The notes: generated by a model not told the origin, from the sequence alone. A stretch of 64,000 nt of DNA from Morella rubra (GCA_003952965.2 CM025852.1:17033668-17097667), one strand, 5' to 3'; positions 35,961 through 49,099 are shown, counted from the stretch's first letter. Numbers and translations are program-made.

Positions 35961-36559
35961 TCTCTCTCTCCCTCTGTCACTGAGCAGTTTCCACCGAGTA
36001 GAGTGAGTCGCGACTGACTACGCCGTTCGAAGCATGTGCTATGAACCAAGAAGTGCAGTATGAAAAATAGGAGGCGCGTTTCAAACGAACCTTAAAATGA
36101 TGTTTGGATCCATCATCCAATTGGTGATGTTTTTAACCAATATTTTTGAAGTTGCCAGCTTAACCCCTGTGGTGTCTGAAATGGTACACGCTAGGCAAAA
36201 TAATCAATAATGAGAGCCTCATGACGCCAACTACAGTAAATTTCGAGATCCGATCTAATCTTATATATATTTTGCATCTATTTAATTCGGCATTGGTCTT
36301 TCCCCTTTCTTTTTCTTTTCTTTTTTATTTTATTTTTATGGCCTCATTTTTTTTCTCCTCTGCTTTAAATGGCATGGGAACCAAACCTCCAGTTACTTCA
36401 GATTAAGTTCATCGTCCACTTCATCTCCATTGCAGCTACATCAGCAGTAGTTTCCATGCCTCTTCCAAAGCTTGATAGTGCATTTATCACAACCGAAGCC
36501 CATAGGCATGTTCAAGTTTCATGATCATTGCATCTCACCATCAGTCATCTTATCTCACG

Positions 36560-37215
36560 ATTAATTGACAGTTTTCATGCCTGTATTTTGCAGAGGTTCT
36601 CTGCTTGTGGAACCCCAGACAAACTGCTGTGGATACCTCCATGCCAGACTATTGCATGTTCACATTTCTCCTCCAAAACACTTGGCGTGAAACCAACCAT
36701 TGACAGAAGCCTCAAGGAGACAAGGACTCGTCGGAGTTCTTTGCTAATGGAAGAAGGGATCTCACACCTAAGTTGAGGAGTCAATTTTCTTTCCAAAGCG
36801 ATGGTTGGGTTGGGGATTCGTACAACTTGTGACACCAATAATCCTTTGATTGCTAAATTGAGCTGGTTAGTGCATAAGCTGCCTGACGGTATCTGGGTTC
36901 AAGATTTGAAAGGACAATATACTGGCAACCAACCCCTGCTACAAGCTCCTACAGTGCAGTCACGTTCATGTCTGTGGAAGGTGATTAAAGATAAACAAAT
37001 ATGTACTACCATGTGGTTTGCGCTCCAGAGGGCAGAAACATTATATCAGGGATCAGCCATAGGTGCCTCAAGCACAGCAATTGAAACCCAGCCGCAGAAT
37101 GGTATGCAGTATGCCACAAAATTTAGGAGCTGGTACGGATGCAATAAATGAAGAGAGTATACAACGCAATGCAGAATTGATTACAGAGTGGTTAAACACC
37201 TTTTCTGGTAGTGCT
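36560..37215 (+). pseudogene. LINE reverse-transcriptase-derived fragment, copy 1
   Basis: The frame from 36801 reads VGLGIRTTCDTNNPLIAKLS, then WLVHKLPDGIWVQDLKGQY and SCLWKVIKD. It resembles the plant LINE segment after the RT domain (GLGIR..N.ALL.KL.W.L....WV..LK.KY). Upstream and downstream frames are out of register, and another frame near 37140-37240 reads NAELITEWLNTF, which I cannot place. It is probably a decayed LINE on the plus strand. A LINE-like tail (TTTACTTATAAAAAAAA) at about 38536-38552 may be its 3' end. Confidence 0.45.
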
Positions 37216-40200
37216 CCTCAACTGTGGATAGACTTTTAGGTGCGAAGCAAGCAAGATAGATGATGGCATTAAGCTTCAAATCAACCGAAGAAACAGCAGC
37301 TGGGTATCCGAGACATATTCACCGAATTTGAAAGGCCATTGTTTTGGGTTCAATTTGGACAGAGTTAACTCCTGGAAGGAGGTTTGAAGTTTAATTTCAA
37401 TGTTACAATTCAGTCGCACTACTCTGTTATTTCCGTTTCTTGCAAAGATTACAGTGCAGCTCCCCCTGCCAGATAAGCTAGGAGTAAATTAACTCCATTG
37501 ATCCCCGCTTTGGAGAGGAAAGTGCAACAACTTTAGTGGTGCGCAAGCCAGTCAGATGAGCCACAAAATTGTACAATGAAGTGCAGCATCACAATGCGGA
37601 AACAAGTTGGGCAATTCAGGACTTCGTACTACCAGGTGAAACTATCACCAAAAGAGAGTCGCATCAAAAGGGTGAATCATGCAGCACCGATCAAAACGTA
37701 TTTATAGCATTGATATCAAAATGCTGAATTGCATCTCAGGAAACTAAGTTATATAGACCTGGTAGTCTTTTGTCTGGGTGAGCCATTAACTTGGTGAAGC
37801 AGCTGGTATAAAGGCCAGGGGAGCACTGGCAAGGGAGAGAACAGTCCAGGTTTGTTGCTTGTGCCACGGTACAGGACAATCTGAAAATAGAACTCACTTG
37901 TTTGTAGGATGATCAACAGGTATACAAGTAGAATCATGCATCAGAGTGAACAAACCAAACATTCAGTAATAATTTCAGGTTTTTCCAAAAAAACAGAAAA
38001 CAAGAGAAACAGAAGTCCATATTTCCTGTCAAAATGCTATTTGTAAGGAATCCATTCCCTAACCAAGTGAATTTGAACGTCTAATGGCTGTGAAAGTATT
38101 TCCACAGGCAGAATCTGAGATAATGCCTAGTTGAAACACTACTCACCTCAACTCTTCATCACAGATTGCATAAATTCATAATAATCCATATGGTACAACT
38201 TGGTACGACCACTATTATATCAATATGGCAGTGGATTTTAAATGGTCCAGTAATGACATTCTTCTATTGCCATGTTGATCGGTAAACATCAAAATCAACT
38301 GCAACAGTGCATTCAGCTCGTATAAACCTATAATGAGGAAAACAATCCCAAATATTATTTTGCGGGACGGGTCTTGATAGGGCAAGGTCAGGCTTTGTAG
38401 AAATTGGACTTTTTGTATTATTGACAGAAACTTTCACATGAATTTAGGAGAGAATGTAATATAGAACCCATCCATCCTTAGTTGTCTATTTTTCTGTTTT
38501 TCACTCAATTTCTTTGTTCTTTTAATGAGGACTTGTTTACTTATAAAAAAAAATTCATCATCTTTCAGAAATTCAAACCAAGGGGGTCAGACCAATCATT
38601 GTTAGTCAGATCTAATTTTTAACTCTATCAGTTTTCATAGTGTGCAAGAAAAGTTGGATTACTGGACGAGAATTTATCAGCTAAACATACCACCTGCAGA
38701 TCTGCCAAACAAGCAGCAAAAATTTTTTTCCATAAAAAACTACGACAGAAAAAGGTAACTTTAATCCAAATATGGCAGAACAAAAAGATAGGATAAAATA
38801 ACCTCGTACATACACATTCCTCATAATGGATAGATGGCAGAAGGAGAATCTTGTAGAGACAGTGGGATGTAAACCTGGAAAAATAACAAGTACGAATGTC
38901 AAACATATATGACAGTTCAGACCAGGCAAGACAGATCATCCTATAAACATGAGGAAAATGAAATAAGGAGTACATTTCTCATTAAGAGCACGGCTCAAAT
39001 GAGAATAGGATATTGAAAAGCACAAACTTATTATTGCCATTCAATTGAAAGGGGCAATTATGCACTAAGATATCAATAGCAGGTAAACCTACAACTAAAT
39101 AATGCTTACTAAATATTATTTAATATGTCATCCATGTTCACAAAGACAACAAAACGTAGTCAAACGACTGCAGAACAAACAACAAGACCTCTACATGAAA
39201 CCAGTAGGCAGATAACGAGAAGCACACAGCATTGGATTTAACAAATTCTAGTCTTCACATAAGGAAAAGTTAAATGGACAAGTCTACATCACCATAGCTG
39301 CTTCATTGCTTCTTCACAAGGGGACAGATACTGACTATCAATTAACTAGCATACTTGTCAAAATAATCCCTACAAGAGTCATATACACTCTTGGAACTAT
39401 CAAAAAGGTTTTTTTTAAACATCCTGCAATATTTCATGAATCAAAACATTCAAGCTCAAGATTTCACAATTAGAAGCACTATTTTCAGCAAGCAGACAAC
39501 AAAAATGCTTATCTATATTCTTGTCGCAACAAATTGCTGACTCAGTCGGAGTAAATGTTGCTTGTGACTATTTAGATAAATATCATCACAAATGACTCAG
39601 ATTCAACAGCAATCAAATATCTTATCCTTGAAACTACTCTTTTATACGAAATGCCTCCAGATAGATCATTTCTTGCAGTTTAGGAGATTTGTTTGCTTTA
39701 GAGGCAATATCCATTCTTCACCATTCACTTCATTTTCAACCTAGCTGGTATTGGAATTACATCTCCATATTCCTTGCTCCTAATGTCGGTTAAAAATAAA
39801 TGCCAGAGAAACTTGCTGGCAAGAAGAGACAACCACAGTAAAAAGCTGTGGTGTGGGAGGAAAAAACAGTACTGCAAGCAGGACACTGTCAGTAAAAATC
39901 TACCCATCAAAACAGCAACCAAACATCAAAGCGCTCAGAATATTACATGAGGTGGAAGGTGTTGCCACCTAGGCCAAGGACTATTTTTTTATATCATCAA
40001 GATAGCTTCCTTAGCATAACAATCAATGAAATGGCACAAAACACCCCGTTAATCATGATTGCAAGTAGTTCTTTACCAAATGCTAGTAACAAGAGGAATT
40101 AGCATCAACCTGCAATTCTGATTGTACACAAAGAGAGAGAGAGGGACAGGGAGAAAAAGTGGTATTTTCTGCGCTCACAACCAACAACAGGGCCAAATGA

Positions 40201-40370
40201 GAGGGAAAATAGAAAATTCTGAATAGTAAAGACCTACTTGACCAAGAAATCTGCACCTTTCTGCTGAACATGTCTTGTCAATGTAAGGATAACTCAAGCA
40301 ATGAATAAGCTTCACTTCTTCATTGGCTGCCATTCTTCAAGCAGGTATCGCATATTGACCGAAATCTATT
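37216..40370. other. Non-coding stretch between BASS1 and FLX-like 1
   Basis: It shows only short frames with no recognisable protein. It includes the LINE-tail-like end near 38552 and AT-rich DNA. I see no RNA gene or bounded element. Confidence 0.5.
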
Positions 40371-40800
40371 TATCAAAAGTACACTTCTCCCCAACCCAAG
40401 CCCCACACACAACCTATAGAGCGGAAAACAAATTTCCAGAACAGAAGTGAAAGCTTGTATCATTTTGTCCCTGCCCCCGAAGTAAATGTCAGCATCTCTC
40501 ACACTTTAGTGCTGTTGCTTTTCAGGTTTAAACTTGCCTTCTAATGAAATGTATACTTCTCCCACACAACCTACAGAGCAGAAAACAAATTTCCAGAGCA
40601 GAAGTGAAAACTTGTATCATTTTGACCCTGCCCCTGGAGTAATATTGATCAAAAGTATCCTTCTCCCCAACCCAAGCCCCACACAACCTATAGAGCGGAA
40701 AACAAATTTCCAGCGCAGAAGTGAAAGCTTCTATCATTTTTGTCCCTGCCCCTTAAGTAAATGTCAGCATCTATCGCACTTTAGTGCTGTTGCTTTTCAG
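40371..40800. repeat. Irregular three-copy tandem repeat, copy 1
   Basis: Three diverged units share ACTTCTCCC..CACACAACCTA, GCGGAAAACAAATTTCCAG, GAAGTGAAAGCTT and TATCATTTTGTCCCTGCCCC. They start near 40371, 40545 and 40650. The first and third also share a longer tail ending TTAGTGCTGTTGCTTTTCAG. A fourth, more diverged unit lies at about 41330-41480. The repeat recurs in copy 2 at about 57670-58099. Confidence 0.85.
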
Positions 40801-40804
40801 ATTT

Positions 40805-40995
40805 AGGTGATGTTTGATTGTTAAAATTTTAGGGTGTTGGAGTTGGTAAAAAGTAAAGAGAGAAATGATTTGAATGAATTTTTTATTTTATTTGGAGTGA
40901 AAAGTGATGATTTGATGGGGAGAAATTTTAAGGAGTTATTTTTGAGGAGTTATTTTATTGGGCCAAAATTTTGGCTCCCAAACGTCTCCTTAAAC
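40805..40995. mobile_element. MITE candidate, copy 1
   Basis: The stretch begins GATGTTTGATTGTTAAAATTTT and ends AAAATTTTGGCTCCCAAACG, whose complement is similar (CGTTTGGGAGCCAAAATTTT). The interior is A/T-rich with GATTTGA repeats. Terminal similarity is about 70 per cent. A related word set occurs near 3690-3800. No clear target duplication was found. Confidence 0.4.
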
Positions 40996-41489
40996 TTGCC
41001 ACCTAATACAAGTACCCGATATGGTGGCATATCATTCCTACTCATGGTGAGCCAAAAACTGAAGTCTCCAGTTCAAAGGAAGAAGAAGAGGAAGAAAAAC
41101 GGGGGGGGGGGGGGGGGCTTGTTGAGTCACAAGAGGAAGAGCACAACCAAAAAAACATTCATAGAGAAGACGGGGCTTTTCAGAACAAGAAATCCCTTAC
41201 TTGACCAAGAAACTCATTCTGCATCTCCGTTTTCAAACACGTCTAGACAACGAAAGGAACACAATTGGTAAAAAGCTCCATTTGATTCTTGGCTGCCAAT
41301 CTCCCAAACAATAACAGACGTTGACAGTAAACACACACTTCTGCCTACCCCAATTATATCCCCTCGCTCAAAACCTCTGGAAGTGAAAAGAAATTTTCCA
41401 TTGCATGAGTAAAAGCCGGTATCATTTTATCCCCCGTCCCCTAAGAGGTAAAAAGCCCGTATCTCTTTGACTTCACTAATGTTGGGTTA

Positions 41490-42931
41490 GAGATCCATCC
41501 TTGCAAGTGCTTGCAGTTCTACGACAATAACCAAATATGGCTGCATAGCACTTCTAGCCAGGGATGTGCCATAAACTGTAATATCAGTCCAAGAAAAAGA
41601 AGAGAGGGGGAGAGGGAAGAAGAAACCAAGGGGAAGAGAGGGTCTAGAACCTATTAAAAGAAGCCTCGTAGCCACACCAATAAACTAACCTACTTTCTAC
41701 AAACTTGACCCAAGTACTTGAAAGATCTTATCAGTTTTAACAACATACTCCTTGAAATGAAGAGGCATTTCCTAAACACAAATGTTGGTGTATCAAAACC
41801 ACGATTTTGATAACAGCTACTTCAGAATATAGACACAGCTGAAAAAGGAAACTCCATTAAAGGGCATGTTTTGAGGAAGAAATCACCGAGCTTTTTCTCA
41901 AACAAGCAACAGTCATTTTGAGGAAGTGAGTTTTCGGGTCTAACTTGCATAACCCAAGAAAAGAATTCAGAAACCCCAATTAGAATGTTTTTATCTTATG
42001 ACTATTGGCTATCTCTTTTGATTGCCTCCATTGAACTTTTAATGAGTCAACAAATACCATTCTGGAGTTTGATGTCAATTAATAAAACTAACAAAGCAGA
42101 ACAGGATCTCGTACAGCATAGCTATGTGAAAATGGTATATGCAAAGCAGCAAAAGCAGCACAGACAATGAGAATTACTTAACACTGTAGAGCACTGGCGA
42201 GTGTTAAACAAGTTTCTGATGGAGGATGCAATTGTTTTCATGTTTTGAAGTGTGACAATAGATCCATAACCTCCTTTTAGCCATATCATGATGACCACAG
42301 GGATTGATACAGGTTCCTAATCCCAGCTCCTAGAGACTTTAGAAGACCTTTGATACAATATGGAATAAGAAAACAAGGCTACTGGCTTCAGCATATCTAA
42401 AGTAGTATACCACAGAGCAAGTTTCCGAAAGTCGAGAGCATTCTCTGCCACAAATGACCTAGTTTTTTTTCCCTGTTCAAAGAAATATTCAAAAGAAGGA
42501 AGAATACACAACATACTACTCCCAAAAACATGTTACTCTTTTAAGGGCAGCACTTTGCAATGTAAGGATTTACTGCAAAACTTGGGACACATCCTTAAGG
42601 CAGATAACTGTCAACTACCTTATATCACCTGTGGTACATTGAATTTTACCCATCCGAAATATAAGAAAAATCACATTGACCGCATTAGAGACAAAGAACG
42701 AAGATGGAAATCTTTGCATTAAGTCACTGGAATAAACACAACATACTGCATCATCATGCTAATATGAATTGTCAACTTTTGGTACAATTCCAACAGAAGA
42801 AAACCAAATATACGGGCAACTATCCCAAATTTTTATCATGACAAAACACTTCCATTCCAGACCCAATTATCTAATAAGTCGCAGGCCACGGTACCAGTTA
42901 GAACGCAGCTAGGCGTAGCACTGAAAAAAGT
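41490..42931. other. Non-coding stretch 3' of FLX-like 1
   Basis: It is downstream of FLX-like 1 on its strand and presumably includes the 3' UTR at its right end. No other gene or bounded element is seen. Confidence 0.5.
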
Positions 42932-44482
42932 CTATCTGTGCCCTTGAGTTCGTTGCATTTCATAGGCATTCCAGGAACCAGGACCAGGTCCATAATGGGG
43001 GTAATTTTCTGTAGCAGCCTGTACCTGCAAGTTACAAGGAAAGAACAACGTATCCAATCATTAGTCTGTAGACATACAAACAAAAGAGGCAGCTTATTCA
43101 TAGTCGTCTAATGATGATACTGAACCACACAGACAAACACTTAAACATTGTATAAAATAGGAAAAACTTACTGGATTTATGCCATAGCTAGCAGGATAAA
43201 CATTTCCAGCATAACCTGCCTCCAGATTGCCATAATTCACATTGTAGCCTGTCCCTGCATTGGGTAGAATCATACGGTGAAAAATAGAACGAGATACAAT
43301 ACATGAAATTGCAATGACTGGGTTAAATCAAGCTCTAAGGATAATATTAGCATCAAGTGATTATTGAATCAATTCAACTGTGGACATAAAGTGAGAGGAA
43401 GAACTTCACAATTAAACCCAGGGTGAAGCCAGCGGAAAACCAATTGAACCCAAACTAGCATAAGTTGACCCGTTAATTACTTACCAACACAAGTAACTCA
43501 TAAATCAATTAGTTGCAAAAATGAGTTTCATTTTATTTTTTATTTCAACATCCTCCGTCATGTGCCGACTCTTTCTTGTCCAGATAAACCTAAACACAAA
43601 ACAGTTACATACCTGGATTCCCAACAGCAGCAGCAGCACGAGCTCTCTTCTCTGCATTAGCAATCTCTGCACGAAGCTTCTCCAACTCTCGAGCCATTGA
43701 GAGCAGCTTCTTCTCCATCACTTGACCATGCTCATAATTCTCAGAATACCCTTTCTTTTCATACTCAATCGCGGCTCTAAATTCCAAAAAAGAACACAGA
43801 TCTTCAGAAATGAACAAAATCTTAATTGGAACATCGACTCAAAATCATACAAAAAAAGAATGGTGTAATATAGGTACTACTTTGCACGTTGCAACTCTTG
43901 CTTCATAGTCTCAACTTCTGCCCTTATAGCAGGAGCCTGTTGCAAATCTGCCGTAAGTCTAGCCAAATCTTGAGTCATCACTTGTACCTGACCTGTGAGC
44001 TCCTGCCTTGCAACACTAAGCTCTTTAATATCAGCATGAACTTGAATAAGCTCAGTGCGCATAGCATCAACCCCCCGAAGGTCAACCTCCAAATGAACAG
44101 ACTTCTCATACAACTCTCTCATCTGACCATCCTTCTCTGCCCGCAAGGAATCTGCAAAATGACCCGTTCTTTGCAACTCATACTGTGTAGCTTCCAGTTC
44201 CTGCTTAAGCGCGACATGGGTCGCAGCTAACCTCTGGTTATCAACTAAGAGTCCCTGAATTTCTTGGTACTGAGCATCAAGACCCTCCTGAATTATTGCA
44301 GGATGAGGAGGGAGCGGTCTGTGACCCATTCCAAACTGGGACTCTCTCATCTCTTCAAGTAGAGCTGGGTGGGGTATTGGCCCAAGGCTTCTACCAAATG
44401 GAACTTCACGGACTGCAGAGATTAGTCCAGCATGAGGAGCCCCTTTCATTGGAAGAGGCGGTCCACGATTTCTTCCAGACAT
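42932..44482 (-). CDS. FLXL1: FLX-like 1, coiled-coil protein (copy 1)
   Basis: Four coding exons are joined: 44482-43881, 43776-43613, 43254-43172 and 43024-42932. They give 313 residues with all phases consistent. The protein opens [14 protein letters not shown] and has a Pro-rich head (1-70). A long coiled coil of about 75-250 follows ([73 protein letters not shown]). A Gly/Tyr/Asn-rich tail ends in GHR. This closely matches Arabidopsis FLX-LIKE 1 (AT3G14750, 331 residues) as I remember it. The related protein FLX promotes FLC transcription with FRIGIDA; FLX-like 1 itself has a less clear role. A 5' UTR intron is likely (45337 to about 44503). The tail is shorter than in Arabidopsis. Confidence 0.93.
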
Positions 44483-45337
44483 TATTCTTTCTTAAGGTCT
44501 GGTGAGTACGAAAATGTTCCCGTCAACAACTAATGGATAAACTTTTCAGTTGATAGCCCAAAAATTAAACAGAAAAAAACAGTCAACTTGGAAATCTCTT
44601 ACTCGAAACTAAACTGAGAAGAAGTCAGAAAGATATAAATGAGCAGAGTGAAATTAAAACTTGCTATGACTTTTGAAGACAAGGGAAAGGCCGTTGCAAT
44701 CAAGAAGTGCGAAATTTCAATCAACCTAAATACGAATTTAGCTGAACAATTAAGTCCTAAAGGCATGTTTGGAAAGCGATACAATCCTGTGGAAAACAAA
44801 ACAAGACGTGTAGATTATGGGAGAATGTCAGTTCAAAAAATGAACCCCACAAACGAAAAAGCAAAGCAAAATCTCTGATGTACTTCCGTCCAACGGAGAG
44901 GGCAAAAAATAATAAGACCCAACGAAATCTTATTCCTAAAAATGACATTTTCAGGCTTAGTCACAATAACTCGACCCCAACAGCGTCGAAAAATAAACAA
45001 ATAAGTATGCTTTCGTAAACCCAAAGCCCTGACCCTCCATTTGATCGCCAAAGAATATTGAGGAAACGAAACGACTATCGAGATTTCATTTCGAAATTCA
45101 GATGTTGTTTCACTTGGCGACAGACGGAAAAGAAAAGAACAAACTGAAGTAAGTTCCACCAGCCCAAACGAGCAGGCAACATGACCGACAAGAGTCAGAA
45201 TTCCATTATCCCTTTCTGATTCCTCCCTTTCTTCAGCAGCGAAACGAAAGAATTTCCAACCCATGAATGACAATTAAACGCCAGAAAATGGATGACAAGA
45301 AAAAAATAAAAAAAGATAATGTGTGACATAATAGAAC

Positions 45338-45470
45338 CTTGACGAGTGAAGGTTTTGAAGCGGCAGTGGATTGAGGCAGAAAGAATTTCTCCGGCTGCAG
45401 TACGTTCGAAAACCCTAAGACCCAGATTTCCTCGCCAGAGTCGGGAAGAAAAGAAAAAAACAGTATTATA
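45338..45470 (-). other. 5' UTR exon of FLX-like 1 (inferred)
   Basis: On the minus strand a donor CTCGTCAAG|GTTCTATT at 45338/45337 pairs with an acceptor CTCACCAG about 20 bp upstream of the FLX-like 1 ATG. This gives an 835 bp leader intron, as in related genes. The upstream edge is a guess. The same sequence exists in copy 2 at 62638-62770. Confidence 0.45.
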
Positions 45471-46017
45471 GGCAGTTTTGCAAACTATTTTGATAAATTT
45501 ATTACCAATCCAAACGTTTTTGAATGGAAAATAATTAAAACTTTGATAAGACAATAATAATAAAAATTATTTTAAAATAATCTCATGTTTAAATAATCTT
45601 TCTTTTTATTGCATATTAAATTATTTTTTTAATTATAATAAACGTAAAAAAAAATTTAATCAAATCATTTCTATTTTTAATTTTTTTTTTCATTTTTATA
45701 AAATTTTACTTTTCAAAACCTTTTATTCAAAGTTAATGAAATTCTAATTATTTCACTTTTCACAACATTACTTAAATTTTAAAAAAAAATTAATTTACAA
45801 AAGTGGCCTAAATACACTACATTTTTCACATGATCATTTATATTGGTTACACCCTACAATTATTGGTTAGGGATGAAAGTTCTCAAGATTTGAAAGTTTA
45901 GGAACAATGTATATATAAATATTTGAGCACTTATGGCATGACGTAAGTATTTGCAAAATCTAGATCTTTAGTGACAAGGTTTAATATATTCTTGTGAATG
46001 CTTGTTATTGAAAGTTT

Positions 46018-46316
46018 TTTATTGTGTTTTCATCAAGTGATTATAATCAAGTTGCACTGCACATTGCAGCAAATTCAGTGTTTCATGAACGCACGGAACA
46101 TATTAAAATAGACTGCCATCTCGTTGAGATCTTCTCTAATCTAGTTTCATTTCTACTACTCATATTGACACCCATCTGCAGCTTGCAGACATCTGCACAA
46201 AGGCTTTGCCTTCCTATGCTCTCCACGAGCATCTCTCCAAAATGGACATCGTTGATGTCTATGCACCATCTTGTGAGGGGATATTAAAGAACGTGGCTCT
46301 CAGCACCTCTAGATGA
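46018..46316 (+). pseudogene. Ty1/copia RNase H C-terminal fragment, copy 1
   Basis: The plus strand reads NQVALHIAANSVFHERTEHI and KIDCHLV, typical of the end of the copia RNase H domain. After a frame change comes QLADIFTKALPSYALHEHLS, then KMDIVDVYAPSCEGILKNVA and a stop. This is the usual tail of plant copia polyproteins just before the polypurine tract (TGTGAGGGGATATT). The upstream polyprotein is missing. Copy 2 lies at 63318-63616. Confidence 0.8.
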
Positions 46317-46700
46317 GTCACCAATCCAAAAATAAATACAACTAGTAACTTGGGGTCAATATGTCAATTTGCAAAGTCACCAGCTGAGTTAGCCATCAAA
46401 GAATATTTTCTATTAGTCGTATCATTCCTATCCTCTCTCTCTGCTATGATGGTGTGCGTAAACGTGTGAGGCCAAGCTATGGTTTATTCGATTGCTTCAC
46501 ATAGCAGAGTTTCTTACTTGGTTTTTACTATACTTACAGTAGTGGTAGGGAATTCTTTCCTTCATTCTTTAGTAATTGTAAATATATCCTTTGTAAAGCT
46601 TATGCTATCAATGCAACACACAAGAATTATCTCGACAGACCTTCGTCTTCCAATGTTATTTCCTTTTGCGTTCCTCTATCAAAACTTATAATATGAGCTC
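46317..46700 (+). repeat. Copia LTR remnant, copy 1
   Basis: It follows the copia polyprotein end where the 3' LTR is expected. It has an LTR-like end (GTAAATATATCC..TATGCTATCAATGCAACACAC). No second LTR was found, so the borders are uncertain. Confidence 0.4.
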
Positions 46701-47908
46701 GTATATGATATTGTACGAGTCGAAACAATTTGAAATATTTTCTCGAGTACTTAGTTCATTTAAAAAATATCGTGTTCACGCCAATTGAGCTCAATTTGTC
46801 CATGAAAATTTTCGTCACGGTATCCCACTAAAAATTGGGATAAAATACACCTTAAACCCTCCAACTATGAGAGTCTTGATACTTTTTATCCTAAACTATT
46901 TCTTTTGTCATATTGTACCCACCAACTATTGATTTCAGACATTTTTCACTATCCGTTAAAATTTTCTTACAATCTAAATGGAAAATAATTTTTTCATCTA
47001 TGATATGAGAATTTTATTCCCATATTTAGATTTTATTATTTTGAATTAAATTTTCTAACATTTTCTCCCTCACATGTAGGCTGAGCTCCTCTTTAATTGG
47101 CAGGCACAACACATGTAATATTAACTTGAAATAGGGTAAAGTGCAAAGTTAGGTCTCTAACTCAGAACCTTAGTTTTGAAAGAAGGGCCAAGCTTGCAGG
47201 TATGAGGATTTGAATCCAGGATCAACCCTTTCCAAAAGGGAGGAGGTGCTAGTTTATTTCACATCGGGTTATCTCTTTTTTATTTGGAATTTGCTTAAAA
47301 TATCAATGTGGAATTTCCTAGAGCCATAATATTGGTTTTATTACCATGAGTTACTACTGTGCACTAGAAAGCTCTATTTCTTAATTGAAAATACACTTAA
47401 ATTTTTGAGTTTATTACAATCAAAGCTAGAGTGTGCTAGAAAGAACTCATGTTCGAAGTGTGAATAACCGTTAACTTAGCTCTATTTTGGCTGTTTATTT
47501 CACTCCTTCTCTACAATGTATATATATCTATCGCGTTACAAAAAATAATAATATAAGTAAATAAAAATATTAGATTAAACATTTTTACCTGAAATTCTTC
47601 ACTACCAAATAAATCGTAGATGAGGGCCCAATCTTCATTGTTCATGTTGGGATAAGGATGTTCTAACACATCTTCTTTGGAAAGGAACAATCCATAGTAC
47701 AAATACATTCTGTTCTGATGTGTCATGTACCCTGTGTTTATTGTAGACATCACAATATTTTGATCCTTTAGCCGATCATAATTGAAGTTAAAGTCAACCT
47801 AAAATATATTATTATTATACAAAAAATAGAATAGTAGTAAAAAACTAACAATGAACAATTTTAGTATAGCTAAACCATAACTAGTAAACATGGGCATAAT
47901 TTTTATAA
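46701..47908. other. AT-rich stretch with a Mutator-like terminal repeat remnant
   Basis: GGGATAAAATACACCTTAAA near 46846, followed by CCTCCAACTATGAG and CCACCAACTATTGATTTC, resembles the ends of plant Mutator-like elements. No opposite end was seen. A 58-residue segment on the minus strand (about 47580-47753, containing MNNEDWALIYDLFGSEEFQ) looks protein-like and may be a transposase scrap. I cannot name it. Confidence 0.4.
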
Positions 47909-48337
47909 GGGAAAATATCACAGTACACTGCATATTTATAAACAAAAATCAGTAAGCTCCCTCATGTTTCAAAATATTTTATTACGCCTCATACGTTTCA
48001 AAAACAATCAATGCTCGCCTTCCGTTTGATTTAGCTGTTAATTCATACGAAAAGTGTTGCGAATTGACTGAAATGCTCATCCAAGATAAAATTTTAAACA
48101 AATTAAATATAAATACCAATTCAAGAAATAAGGGGAAATTACACTTTGCACTCCTGAACTATGGAGTGCCTGACACTTTGCACCCCCTTGTCTTGATTTC
48201 GTGACATTAAGCCCACAAACTTTTGATTTCTGTAGATTACCACCCCGAAGCCCATTTCTCCGTTAATACTGACGGTAATAAGCCCACGTGCCGTCCACGT
48301 GAGCCACTTAAATTTTTGCTTCCTGTTTTACCCTCAG

Positions 48338-48480
48338 GGTGGTATCCAGGCAGCTTTTCATCTTCTCCAAGAAGCCCTTCTTTTCCTTCACCTCGCCCTC
48401 CTAACTTGAGAGCTCAACTGCGGCATACTCGGTCTGAGGAGGAGGAGGAGGAGGAATCTCTTTCGTCTTCTTCGGCCGGC
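48338..48480 (-). pseudogene. Captured dehydrin fragment with a K-segment
   Basis: On the minus strand a frame reads EVKEKKGFLEKM and, after a one-frame slip, KLPGYHPE. Together these give the dehydrin K-segment pattern (EKKGxxxKIKEKLPG). Just upstream, a (TCC)n tract encodes a Ser run (SSSSSSSD) after EEDERD, like a dehydrin S-segment. The K-segment ends three bases from the inner edge of the left terminal repeat. Frames are broken, so no intact dehydrin is encoded. Confidence 0.6.
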
Positions 48481-49099
48481 TTGGAAGCTTTTCAAAATCG
48501 AGGAACCCCAATTTCTTGGGAAAAGATTCGGTACAAAGGAAATGTGTTCAAAGGAGCATAAAGGGACGCTCAAGATTTATATGTCTCTCTCTCTTCCCCA
48601 ACACAACTCCTTTTTTTTTACTTGGACTTCTTCTGCTTCCCCATGTTTTCTCCTTCCCATGGATCCCCCTTTTTCAACTTGTTTTGTAAACTTGTTGAAT
48701 CCCCAGCAGAACAATGGCATTGTAGCCAAAAAAAATTTGCTCTATTGAAATGGCCAAATAGTTCCAATAATCTTTAATAAAACAGAAGATTGATGACCAG
48801 AAAAGAAGTGATAGAGATTGGTAAGGAATATTTTCATTTAATTGAATTGAATTGTAAATCGTATACAATAATGAATATATACGCTTAAGATCCTAACAAT
48901 TTTCCTATATTCTCAGGCATATTCTCAAGCACCTATTGTGCGTAACAATTTTACAAACAATACAATGACAATTTGTTATACAAAATCTGCCAAATATTAC
49001 AATAGCACCACAATAAGAGGAAGAGATAGGCCAACAAACACATCCCACTCAAACCATCGGGCAATGTTTGTTCGGGAAAAGAATGTGATTATGCAATGC

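Larger units (their letters stand above)
33951..46700 (+). repeat. Duplicated segment, copy 1 (12.75 kb)
   Basis: It corresponds base for base to 51255-64000 in the same orientation. The coordinate offset moves only between 17299 and 17305. Differences I located are short indels: near 35839, 36310, 38877, 39850, 39897, 40043, 40917, 41072 and the G run at 41101. It holds the distal part of BASS1 intron 1, BASS1 exon 1, a LINE-derived fragment, a small tandem repeat, FLX-like 1 and a copia remnant. The segment continues beyond 46700 in copy 1; the window ends before this can be tested in copy 2. Confidence 0.97.

Noticed and set aside
40371-40800. CRISPR-like array
   Set aside because: The units are long, irregular and adjacent, with no spacer pattern, in plant nuclear DNA.
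44639-44878. Plus-strand 79-codon frame opposite the FLX-like 1 leader intron
   Set aside because: It overlaps the inferred 5' UTR intron of the opposite gene and resembles no known protein.
47190-47240. A B-box-like word GGATTTGAATCC suggesting another tRNA or SINE
   Set aside because: It departs from the consensus and has no A box at the right distance.
47511-47753. Minus-strand 80-codon frame with an acidic, protein-like segment
   Set aside because: The central 20 residues look coding, but I could not assign a family or find flanking exons; noted only as a possible transposase scrap.
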